Source: Planctomycetota bacterium (GTDB taxonomy: Bacteria; Planctomycetota; UBA1135; GCA-002686595). Taken from it: a stretch of 5,535 nt of DNA. Below are positions 1 through 4,775 of this stretch, in pieces (position 1 is the stretch's first letter; each line of letters begins with the position of its first letter). The position numbers were made by a program, and so were the translations under genes. The stretch is taken from positions 1,705 through 7,239 of the forward strand of contig JARGOW010000186.1 in the NCBI GenBank assembly GCA_029212955.1. Direction: 5' to 3'. The notes beneath the pieces are model-generated. The model worked only from the letters and a program-made list of their open reading frames with translations. It did not search any database and had not been told where the DNA came from.

Positions 1-167
1 GTCAGCTTGGCGTAGATTTTGTAGATCGGAGCGCGCAGGAAACGGGGAATTTTGCGGTCGGCAAACCAGCCTGCGAGCAGGGAGGTCCGGTAGCGGAGGG
101 GGGTAGACACAGGGGCAGGGTAACGGGGAATGGGCCCCCTGCAATCAATTCCCGGGGGGTGGTTCAT
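1..167 (-). CDS. psd: Phosphatidylserine decarboxylase-like protein, N-terminal fragment
   Basis: Reading the minus strand from the ATG at 167-165 gives 55 complete codons open to the window edge, so the gene continues beyond base 1. The first ~20 residues (MNHPPGIDCRGPIPRY...) are Pro-rich and look unconserved. After them come AGWFADRKIPRF and LRAPIYKIYAKL. This matches my recollection of the N-terminal region of bacterial and mitochondrial-type phosphatidylserine decarboxylases, where a W/L-P-x-x-L-R-x-P-(I/V)-Y-x-x-Y pattern precedes the catalytic barrel. The family makes phosphatidylethanolamine from phosphatidylserine at the inner membrane, using a pyruvoyl group formed by self-cleavage at a C-terminal LGST-type site. 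That site lies outside the window. No convincing Shine-Dalgarno is seen: CAGGGA abuts the ATG. A GTG at 110-108 is an alternative start that would drop the odd leader. The gene is divergent from glmU. The family call rests on about 30 residues only. Confidence 0.6.
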   Translation of the reverse strand, partial: MNHPPGIDCRGPIPRYPAPVSTPLRYRTSLLAGWFADRKIPRFLRAPIYKIYAKL

Positions 168-328
168 TCCCTGGGCCGCTGAACCGTGGAGAAGGGTGCG
201 GCAAGTAGGACGACTTTGTGAGTCTCAACGTCCCGAACTTCCAAGCCGTCTGGCTGCCCCTAGAGTCCCCCTGTGGCGCTTTTCTCCTGGCAGAGGCGCA
301 GGTAAGCCCCGTTCCGCCTAGCGGATGG

Positions 329-350
329 AAACGGCCCTGCGGACCGTTTT
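329..350 (+). terminator. Weak bulged hairpin with TTTT tail
   Basis: AAACGGCC (329-336) pairs with GGaCCGTTT (341-349), with A343 bulged and a CTGC loop, and runs into TTTT at 347-350. It has the shape of a small intrinsic terminator on the plus strand, but the T's also take part in the stem. It lies inside the larger fold at 221-483 and may simply be one of its terminal hairpins. Confidence 0.25.
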
Positions 351-413
351 CAAAGGGATCCCCTCGACTCGGATCAAAAGTGCCACTGGGGACCACTGCG
401 GACTAGCCAGAGC

Positions 414-456
414 AACGGCCAAGAGCAGCCCCTACGGGCCTGCTCTTGGCCGTTTC
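414..456 (+). terminator. Perfect 15-bp hairpin, possible terminator or RNA side arm
   Basis: Bases 414-428 (AACGGCCAAGAGCAG) are exactly complementary to 440-454. Inside them CCC (430-432) can pair with GGG (436-438) around a C/C mismatch. The plus strand continues TTC then GG, so the T-tract is short. As a plus-strand terminator it would protect glmU from upstream transcription. As part of the larger fold it would be the side arm of the three-way junction, one base from the closing helix. The pairing is directly visible; the role is inferred. Confidence 0.45.
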
Positions 457-459
457 GGC

Positions 460-488
460 TTGGAAGTTCGCAACGCTGAGGTTAGGAT
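460..488 (+). promoter_or_regulatory. Candidate sigma70-type promoter for glmU-prs
   Basis: TTGGAA (460-465) and TAGGAT (483-488) are separated by exactly 17 bp, and each matches 4 of 6 consensus bases. Transcription would begin near 495 and leave a leader of about 88 nt before the glmU ATG. The -35 box lies inside the right arm of the long inverted repeat; the left arm carries the same TTGGAA on the minus strand, without a matching -10 that I can see. Moderate matches like this occur by chance, so this is a candidate only. Confidence 0.4.
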
Positions 489-582
489 CCGGCCCTCGCT
501 CGACCCGCGCCCTTCCCCGGTGCAAAACCCCCCTCGTCCCGCGGCAAACACTGCCCTGGACGCGACCACCACCCCATCTGCC

Positions 583-1872
583 ATGGCCTCTGGCGTTTCC
601 CTGGTGATTCTCGCAGCTGGTAAGGGCACGCGCATGAAAAGCGCGCTTCCCAAGGTCCTGCACCCCCTCTGTGGACGTTCCATGCTGGGTTGGGTGATGC
701 AAAGCGCCCTGGCCGTGGATCCCGACAAGGTCGTGATCGTGGTGGGGCACGGGGCTGAAAAGGTCCAGGCGGAGGCTGAAAAAGAGGCCGCCGAGCTCGG
801 CCTGCGCGGCCTGGAAATCGTGGTCCAGGAGGAGCAAAAAGGCACGGGCCACGCGGTCCAGGTGGCCGCCCCGGCCCTGGGCGCCCAACCGGGCATCGTG
901 CTGGTCCTGGCGGGGGACATGCCCCTGATCCGCGGCGATAGCCTGGAGGAATTGGTCCGGGCCCAAAAGGAAGTCGGATCCGACTCCATGGTGGTGCTGA
1001 CCGCCGAGCTGGACGATCCCCATGGCTACGGCCGCATCGTGCGCGATGGCAACGATGCGCTGGTCGCCATTGTTGAGCAGAAGGATGCCACCGCCGAGCA
1101 GCAGGAAATCTGTGAAACGAACACGGGCGTGTACGCATTCAGCGGTCAGCGCCTGCTGGCCGATCTGCCCCGCTTGGGCACAGCCAACGCCCAGGGCGAG
1201 TATTACCTGACCGACATGGTGGGCTTGGCCGTGGACGACAATCGTCCGGTGGTCACCGTGGTATTGGGCGATGCCTTCGAAGGCAGCGGCGTGAACGACC
1301 TGCGCCAATTGGCCGTGGTGCGCCAGGAGATGCAGTTCCGCATTCTGGACGATCACATGGCCAATGGCGTGGCGGTCACCGATCCCGGTTCCGCCTATGT
1401 GGACCATGGTGTGACCATCGGCGAGGGCACGATCCTGCTGCCCTGCGTCATGATCCACCGGGGTGTTCAGATCGGCAAGGGATGCGAGGTGGGCCCCTTC
1501 ACCCAATTGCGCCCGGGTACCGTGATGAAGGATGGGTCCCAGGTGGGCAACTTCACCGAATGCAAAAACTCGGTGATTGGCGAGGGGTCCAAGGCCAAGC
1601 ACCTCTCCTACTTGGGCGATGCCAAGATCGGCAAAAAGACCAATGTGGGCGCGGGCACGATCTTCGCCAACTACGACGGAACCCACAAACACCCCACCCA
1701 GGTGGGGGACGGGGTCTCCATCGGCAGCGGCTCGATCATCGTGGCTCCCAATGAATTGCCCGATGGTTTGACAACAGGAGCAGGGGCAGTGATCACACGC
1801 AACGCCTCCACCCAGCCGGGGGAAACCTGGGTTGGCATGCCAGCCAAGCCCCTCCCCAAAAAGAGTCGCTAA
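583..1872 (+). CDS. glmU: Bifunctional N-acetylglucosamine-1-phosphate uridyltransferase / glucosamine-1-phosphate acetyltransferase
   Basis: GlmU acetylates glucosamine-1-phosphate with acetyl-CoA and then uridylylates it with UTP, giving UDP-GlcNAc for peptidoglycan and lipopolysaccharide; it is cytoplasmic. From the ATG at 583 the protein is 429 aa (E. coli 456). The N-terminal Rossmann-like pyrophosphorylase domain shows LAAGKGTRM (10-18), LPKVLH with K24, GTGHAVQ (87-93), AGDMPL with the metal-binding D112, GYGRI (148-152), E165 and N180 of the NTG motif. GVNDL with N238 marks the linker. The C-terminal left-handed beta-helix (about 245-420) shows hexapeptide repeats, RPGT, the catalytic H340 in KAKHLSYLGD, and N363-Y364 in the ANYDG motif. 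The tail after the helix is shorter than in E. coli. The start was chosen because family members begin just before LAAG and the upstream DNA is a structured non-coding region. No Shine-Dalgarno is seen. prs follows after 86 nt, probably in the same transcript. Confidence 0.96.
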   Translation: MASGVSLVILAAGKGTRMKSALPKVLHPLCGRSMLGWVMQSALAVDPDKVVIVVGHGAEKVQAEAEKEAAELGLRGLEIVVQEEQKGTGHAVQVAAPALGAQPGIVLVLAGDMPLIRGDSLEELVRAQKEVGSDSMVVLTAELDDPHGYGRIVRDGNDALVAIVEQKDATAEQQEICETNTGVYAFSGQRLLADLPRLGTANAQGEYYLTDMVGLAVDDNRPVVTVVLGDAFEGSGVNDLRQLAVVRQEMQFRILDDHMANGVAVTDPGSAYVDHGVTIGEGTILLPCVMIHRGVQIGKGCEVGPFTQLRPGTVMKDGSQVGNFTECKNSVIGEGSKAKHLSYLGDAKIGKKTNVGAGTIFANYDGTHKHPTQVGDGVSIGSGSIIVAPNELPDGLTTGAGAVITRNASTQPGETWVGMPAKPLPKKSR

Positions 1873-1958
1873 GGCCCTAAAACGAGCAACTGGGCGGCAA
1901 AAAGCAGCCCAGGAACCCAAAACCCAGGGCTGACGCCCACAACCGCCCTCCATAAAAA
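1873..1958 (+). promoter_or_regulatory. glmU-prs spacer with mutually exclusive hairpins
   Basis: Two alternative folds use the same bases. In fold A, CTGGGC (1890-1895) pairs with GCCCAG (1907-1912) around an A-rich loop. In fold B, CAGCCC (1905-1910) pairs with GGGCTG (1927-1932), enclosed by TGGGCG (1891-1896) with CGCCCA (1934-1939). Neither is followed by a T-run. The start codon of prs is 20 nt beyond fold B, with no Shine-Dalgarno between. It may be an attenuator-like or RNA-stability element, or a by-product of high G+C. Function is inferred only. Confidence 0.3.
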
Positions 1959-2903
1959 GTGGAACGTATACACGAACTGACCCTCATCACCGGTTCTGCC
2001 CATCCCCAACTCGCCAAGGAGGTTGCGATCCACCTGGACAAGCACCTGGCGGACGGAATCACCGAACGGTTCCCCGACGGCGAGTGCAACATCAAGGTCA
2101 ACGAGGACATCCGGGGCCGGGATGTGTTTGTCATCCAGCCGACCTGCCCCCCGGTCAATGACAACTGGGTGGAATTGATGTTGCTACTGGACACGCTCAA
2201 GCGATCCAGTGCCGGCCGCATCACCGCGGTCATGCCCTACTTCGGTTACGCCCGCAAGGACCGCAAGGATGAGGGGCGCGTGCCCATCAGTGCCAAGGTC
2301 GTGGCCAACACCCTTGTGGGAGCGGGCGCGGACCGCATCGTGACCTTGGACATGCACGCGGCACAGATTCAGGGCTTCTTTGATATCCCCGTGGATCACC
2401 TCTATTCCCGTCCGGTGCTCATGCAGGCCGTGCACGCCATGGGAATCCAAAGTCCTGTGGTTGTGACACCCGACGTGGGCGGCACCAAGATGGCGCGCGC
2501 CTACGCAAAGCGATTGCACGCGGACCTGGCCATCGTGGACAAGCGCCGCCTGTCAGGATCGGAAACCGTGGTGGAGCACGTGATCGGTGACGTGAGCGGT
2601 CGCAACTGTGTGCTCGTGGACGACATGATCTCCACCGGCGGTTCCATCACCCAGGCAGCCGCGGTCCTGCGCAGCGCTGGGGCCAAGTCCGTGGTCATCG
2701 CGGTCAGCCACGCCGTGCTCTGCGGCCCGGCCATTGAACGGCTTACGAACGCGCCCGTGGACAAGATCCTGGTCACGGACTCTGTGCCGCAGAACAAGGC
2801 GGAGCTCCCCAGCAACATGGAGATCTGCAGCGTGGCCCCCTTGATCGCCCAGGCGATCCGGAACATCCACCTGTCCGAATCGGTGAGTTCCCTCTTCCAA
2901 TAG
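1959..2903 (+). CDS. prs: Ribose-phosphate pyrophosphokinase (PRPP synthetase)
   Basis: Prs transfers pyrophosphate from ATP to ribose-5-phosphate, making PRPP for purine, pyrimidine, NAD, histidine and tryptophan synthesis in the cytoplasm. The 314-aa protein has the normal class I length (E. coli 315). Visible motifs are FPDGE (38-42), the PYFGYARKDRK nucleotide/oligomer segment (93-103), DMHAAQIQGFF with catalytic H133, the flexible-loop DKRR with K195 and R197, and the PRPP-binding loop VLVDDMISTGG (218-228). The segment KDEGRVP is one residue shorter than RVRSARVP of E. coli, a variant I associate with Planctomycetota- or Verrucomicrobia-like sequences. GTG at 1959 is the start: an in-frame TAA at 1953-1955 leaves only one codon (AAA) before it, and the next ATG is at residue 74. 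No Shine-Dalgarno precedes it. A hairpin terminator follows 28 nt after the stop. Confidence 0.97.
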   Translation: MERIHELTLITGSAHPQLAKEVAIHLDKHLADGITERFPDGECNIKVNEDIRGRDVFVIQPTCPPVNDNWVELMLLLDTLKRSSAGRITAVMPYFGYARKDRKDEGRVPISAKVVANTLVGAGADRIVTLDMHAAQIQGFFDIPVDHLYSRPVLMQAVHAMGIQSPVVVTPDVGGTKMARAYAKRLHADLAIVDKRRLSGSETVVEHVIGDVSGRNCVLVDDMISTGGSITQAAAVLRSAGAKSVVIAVSHAVLCGPAIERLTNAPVDKILVTDSVPQNKAELPSNMEICSVAPLIAQAIRNIHLSESVSSLFQ

Positions 2904-2931
2904 GTCTCTTTTCGGAACCCGACGGATCATG

Positions 2932-2970
2932 GAGTCCCCCGGAGCCTGGCTTCGGGGGACTTCTGCATTT
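2932..2970 (+). terminator. Rho-independent terminator after prs
   Basis: AGTCCCCCG (2933-2941) is exactly complementary to CGGGGGACT (2953-2961). The stem extends inward by GAG/CTT (2942-2944/2950-2952, one G-U) to a 5-nt CCTGG loop, about 12 bp in all. It is followed by TCTGCATTTT, so the T-tract is displaced and imperfect. The position 28 nt after the prs stop fits the end of a glmU-prs transcript. Confidence 0.65.
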
Positions 2971-2988
2971 TCGGTTGGGGAAGGACCG

Positions 2989-3092
2989 GGCGCGACCCAA
3001 TCGCGCCTCCCGCAGGCCTGGAACCGGCGATTCCAGGGGCCGGTGATTCCTCCCCCGGCCAGGGCGGGGCCGGGCAGCAGGGGTTGCCCGGC
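2989..3092. repeat. Run of four consecutive hairpins
   Basis: The stems are GGCGCGA/TCGCGCC (2989-2995/3001-3007), CCTGGAA/TTCCAGG (3017-3023/3031-3037), GGCCGG/CCGGCC (3038-3043/3055-3060) and GCCGGGCA/TGCCCGGC (3069-3076/3085-3092). All are perfect, with loops of 5-11 nt. The second and third compete with ACCGGC/GCCGGT (3023-3028/3039-3044). The region could be a structured RNA, an rplY leader or a palindromic repeat cluster. Part of the signal may come from very high G+C. Confidence 0.4.
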
Positions 3093-3238
3093 GGAGCAGA
3101 GCCCCTTTGTTTTGGGCCTTTTAGGGGTTGGCGCGCTGGGGTGGTGGGGGTAGGATTCGCGCCGATTACTGCCCATCCAGATGCTGGAAGGGCGTTTTAT
3201 ACCTGTGGGAAGCGCTTTGCTGTTCCACCAAACCTGTG

Positions 3239-3252
3239 CGCCCGATCGGGCG
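3239..3252. promoter_or_regulatory. 14-bp perfect palindrome in the rplY leader
   Basis: CGCCCGATCGGGCG is self-complementary across all 14 bases and ends 11 nt before the AGGAG of rplY. As DNA it has the shape of a dimeric repressor site. As RNA it would only form a tight hairpin near the ribosome-binding site. No regulator is recognised. Confidence 0.35.
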
Positions 3253-3263
3253 ATCAACCATCC

Positions 3264-3268
3264 AGGAG
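3264..3268 (+). promoter_or_regulatory. Shine-Dalgarno of rplY
   Basis: AGGAG lies 7 nt before the ATG at 3276. It decides the start of rplY, because the frame is open further upstream to an ATG at 3084 that lacks both a ribosome-binding site and any L25-like sequence. Confidence 0.8.
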
Positions 3269-3275
3269 ACTCACA

Positions 3276-3869
3276 ATGAGTTCCAGTGCCAAACTTGCCT
3301 GTGGCGTTCGCGAGACCGTCGGTAGCCGTTCCTCTCGCAAACTGCGCGCCCAGGGCCGCATGCCCGCCACCCTCCAGGCCTCCCCCGACGGCGAGCACAT
3401 GAACATCCACATGGATGCGGCTGAGTTCGGAGCCACCCGCCGGGCCCACGCTCACCTGTACGACCTGGATGTGGACGGCACCCTGCACGCCGCCGTGATC
3501 CGCGAGCTGCAGTGGGACTCCATGGGCGACGTGATCAACAACGTGGAATTCAAGCGCGTGGTCCGCGGTGTTGCCACCGAGAGTGAGGTCGAGCTGATCT
3601 TCGTCGGCAATGTGGCCGCCGGCGTGCTCACCCACAACGTGACCCACATCGCCATCTCCTGTATCCCCTCCATCATCCCGGACTCCATCGAGGTTTCCGT
3701 GGCTGGCCTGGAAGAAGGCGCCCACGTGAAGGCTTCGGACCTGGTCCTGCCCGAGGGCGTGGCCCTGGCCGTGGATGCCGATCTGGAGATCGCCGTGGTT
3801 TCGGCCATCAAGACCCAGATGGAGCAGCCCTCCGAGGGTGAAGAGGGCGAAGAAGGCGCTGACGCGTAA
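3276..3869 (+). CDS. rplY: 50S ribosomal protein bL25 (CTC/TL5 family, two-domain)
   Basis: bL25 binds the 5S rRNA loop E region on the large subunit. The 197-aa length shows the two-domain CTC/TL5 form rather than the ~94-aa E. coli protein. The N-terminal 5S-binding domain (about 1-95) includes GSRSSRKLRAQGRMPATL (16-33), the family's G-x-x-x-x-R-x-L-R-x-x-G-x-(I/M)-P signature, then VIRELQWDSMGDVINNVEFKRV. The C-terminal beta domain (about 97-185) contains ELIFVG, CIPSIIPDSIEV and a LPEGV motif typical of TL5. The usual PAVLYG segment reads PATLQAS here, so the common Tyr-Gly is absent. The C-terminus is a short acidic tail (SEGEEGEEGADA). The start is set by the Shine-Dalgarno at 3264-3268. 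It sits between prs and pth, as in many bacteria, and has its own hairpin-rich leader and terminator. Confidence 0.93.
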   Translation: MSSSAKLACGVRETVGSRSSRKLRAQGRMPATLQASPDGEHMNIHMDAAEFGATRRAHAHLYDLDVDGTLHAAVIRELQWDSMGDVINNVEFKRVVRGVATESEVELIFVGNVAAGVLTHNVTHIAISCIPSIIPDSIEVSVAGLEEGAHVKASDLVLPEGVALAVDADLEIAVVSAIKTQMEQPSEGEEGEEGADA

Positions 3870-3884
3870 TCTGACCCCATTTTC

Positions 3885-3937
3885 GGCCAGAAATGGCCAA
3901 AACCGGCCGGGGCCAAGCCCCGGCCGGCTGGATTTCT
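3885..3937 (+). terminator. Terminator hairpins after rplY
   Basis: A small GGCCA-GAAA-TGGCC hairpin with a GNRA-type loop (3885-3898) precedes a perfect 11-bp stem, CCGGCCGGGGC (3903-3913) with GCCCCGGCCGG (3917-3927), closed by a 3-nt CAA loop. The sequence after it is CTGGATTTCTT, a weak T-tract. It starts 15 nt after the rplY stop. The stem is strong; efficient intrinsic termination is inferred. Confidence 0.6.
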
Positions 3938-3960
3938 TCCCGGAAGGGGAGCGTGGGGGG

Positions 3961-3988
3961 TTGCCCTTCCGCCGTCTCCCGCTAGAAT
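3961..3988 (+). promoter_or_regulatory. Candidate sigma70-type promoter for pth-rpsF-rpsR
   Basis: TTGCCC (3961-3966, 4 of 6 matches) and TAGAAT (3983-3988, 5 of 6) are spaced by 16 bp. The start would be near 3995, giving a leader of about 50 nt to the pth ATG. It lies directly downstream of the rplY terminator, where a new transcription unit is expected. The leader contains a small CCCGG/CCGGG stem (4002-4006/4016-4020). Confidence 0.5.
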
Positions 3989-4046
3989 CCGCCCCCCGAA
4001 CCCCGGTTTTTTGACCCGGGATTCATAGACCGCTCCCCTTGCTTCG

Positions 4047-4724
4047 ATGATCGACTCTGGCCCTGGCCGGCTCGTGATTGGCCTCGGAAATCCCGGGTCC
4101 GAATACGAATGGACCCGCCATAACCTTGGGTTTCACGTGATCGATCGGATCTGCGAGGAGCAGCGGTTGCTCTTTCAAAGCGCATCCCGTTTGTCCGGTT
4201 ACACCGGTCCCCGCTCCTTCGAGTGGGCGGAGCTTCCCGACGGCCAAGGCTGGCTGGTGAAGCCCATGACCTTCATGAACCGTTCGGGCAAAGTGGTTGG
4301 CCCCTTGGCCAAGCACCTCTTGCCGGTTCCCCGCCCCGAGCCCGAGCTCGATGGGGAAGAAACAAATGGGTCCGAGCCTGCGCTCACCTTCGATCCCTCC
4401 CGCATCCTGGTCGTATACGACGACATGGATCTGGACCTGGGCCGCCTTCGACTGCGGCCCCATGGGGGACACGGTGGGCAAAACGGCATGCGCTCCATCA
4501 TCGAACACCTGGGTACGAATCGTTTCCCCCGCCTTCGGGTGGGGATCGGGAGCCCGGGAACCGACGCGGTGCGTCATGTGCTGGAAACGTTTCCTCCCGC
4601 CCAGCGGGTGGAGGCAGAGATTTCCGTTGCAGAATCAGCCGAGGCTATCCTCGACTGGCTCGGCGACGGGGATTTTGAAAGGTGCATGACGCGGTTCCAC
4701 AGCCGCTGGAATCGGGAGTCTTGA
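4047..4724 (+). CDS. pth: Peptidyl-tRNA hydrolase
   Basis: Pth cleaves the ester bond of peptidyl-tRNAs dropped from the ribosome, recycling tRNA in the cytoplasm. The 225-aa protein begins MIDSGPGRLVIGLGNPG; the GLGNPG motif holds N15 (E. coli N10). Other matches are TRHNLGF with the catalytic H25 (E. coli H20), KPMTFMNRSG with N78 (N68), VVYDDMDL with D125 (D93), and GGHGGQNG (140-147) with N146 (N114), followed by RLRVGIGSPG. All key residues are present. It is about 30 residues longer than E. coli Pth, mainly from a Pro/Glu-rich insert at about 92-114, between the MN motif and the catalytic Asp strand. The ATG at 4047 is the only start just before the GLGNPG strand; no Shine-Dalgarno is seen. 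Its stop codon lies inside an inverted repeat, and rpsF follows after 51 nt. Confidence 0.95.
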   Translation: MIDSGPGRLVIGLGNPGSEYEWTRHNLGFHVIDRICEEQRLLFQSASRLSGYTGPRSFEWAELPDGQGWLVKPMTFMNRSGKVVGPLAKHLLPVPRPEPELDGEETNGSEPALTFDPSRILVVYDDMDLDLGRLRLRPHGGHGGQNGMRSIIEHLGTNRFPRLRVGIGSPGTDAVRHVLETFPPAQRVEAEISVAESAEAILDWLGDGDFERCMTRFHSRWNRES

Positions 4725-4775
4725 GGACTGTCCTCAAACCCTGCAGAACCGCCTTTACAGCAAAGGAGACCTGAC
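4721..4775 (+). promoter_or_regulatory. pth-rpsF spacer: inverted repeat and rpsF leader
   Basis: TTGAGGAC (4721-4728) and GTCCTCAA (4730-4737) form a perfect inverted repeat around T4729 and include the pth stop codon (TGA, 4722-4724). As RNA it gives a 6-bp stem with an ACTGT loop and no T-tract. Further on, CTG (4741-4743) and CAG (4758-4760) flank a segment with CCG at 4749-4751, just before AAGGAG (4763-4768). Leaders of rpsF operons in many bacteria carry an S6:S18-binding motif with an essential CCG. Whether this spacer is one cannot be judged by eye. Confidence 0.3.
4763..4768 (+). promoter_or_regulatory. Shine-Dalgarno of rpsF
   Basis: AAGGAG is placed 7 nt before TTG at 4776. It supports the unusual TTG start, which also gives the expected bS6 N-terminus (short lead, then YESMILLS). 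Confidence 0.8.

Larger units (their letters stand above)
221..483. ncRNA. Candidate structured RNA of unknown family (nested long-range helices)
   Basis: The helices nest in order. P1 pairs 224-248 with 456-480: 22 of 25 positions are complementary, including 15 uninterrupted pairs (234-248/456-470), and three more outward pairs reach 221/483. P2 pairs 249-256 with 404-411 (8 bp) and starts at the base right after P1. Then come 265-270/388-393 (GTCCCC/GGGGAC, 6 bp) and 273-283/376-386 (GTGGCGCTTTT/AAAAGTGCCAC, 11 bp with one G-U). The distal end carries small hairpins at 314-324 (CCGC/GCGG), 329-349 and 357-375 (GATCC/GGATC). The hairpin 414-454 sits between the 3' strands of P2 and P1, making a three-way junction. 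I see no RNase P, tmRNA, SRP or glmS-ribozyme core motifs. Strand is unresolved: plus RNA gains wobble pairs at 222/482, 223/481, 256/404 and 278/381, while minus RNA gains 228/476 and 232/472. It could be an independent RNA, a leader of glmU or psd, or a MITE-like repeat. Confidence 0.5.
168..582. other. Divergent psd-glmU intergenic region, non-coding
   Basis: This 415-nt gap separates the psd-like gene (minus) from glmU (plus). A plus-strand frame in phase with glmU stays open back to an ATG at 325. Its translation there has no resemblance to GlmU, whose family starts only a few residues before the LAAGxGTRM motif, and that frame runs through strongly self-complementary DNA. I therefore treat the region as non-coding. 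It holds the nested inverted repeats at 221-483, a bulged hairpin with a TTTT tail at 329-350, a 15-bp hairpin at 414-454 and a promoter candidate at 460-488. From 489 to 582 I see only GC-rich leader sequence, with no Shine-Dalgarno before glmU. Confidence 0.7.
2904..3275. other. Long prs-rplY spacer rich in hairpins
   Basis: This 372-nt stretch contains no gene that I can support; the open frames across it have no recognisable product and run against the hairpins. In order it holds the prs terminator (2932-2970), four consecutive perfect-stem hairpins (2989-3092), a T-rich stretch 3105-3122 with small competing stems (GCCC/GGGC at 3101-3117), a possible -10 box (TATACC, 3198-3203) with no good -35, and a 14-bp palindrome (3239-3252) just before the rplY Shine-Dalgarno. 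No tRNA cloverleaf was found on either strand. Confidence 0.6.

Noticed and set aside
325..582. In-frame N-terminal extension of GlmU from an ATG at 325
   Set aside because: The translated 86 residues do not resemble GlmU, the family starts just before LAAG, and the stretch passes through the 15-bp hairpin and the 25-bp inverted repeat.
168..582. Known RNA families (RNase P, tmRNA, SRP, 6S, glmS ribozyme) or a retron msr-msd
   Set aside because: None of the conserved core sequences could be found, and no reverse transcriptase gene is present in the window.
403..1953. Long minus-strand open frame of about 516 codons opposite glmU
   Set aside because: It is a shadow of the GC-rich glmU codons, His/Gly/Ala-rich with no recognisable domain, and glmU is certain.
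3175..3203. Promoter for rplY with TATACC at 3198-3203
   Set aside because: No acceptable -35 hexamer lies 15-19 bp upstream, so it was mentioned only as a possible -10 box.
3084..3275. Upstream in-frame extension of bL25
   Set aside because: The Shine-Dalgarno at 3264-3268 and the L25 family N-terminus both fix the start at 3276.
2553..3725. Long minus-strand open frame across prs, the spacer and rplY
   Set aside because: It overlaps two certain genes on the opposite strand, runs through several hairpins and has no recognisable motif.
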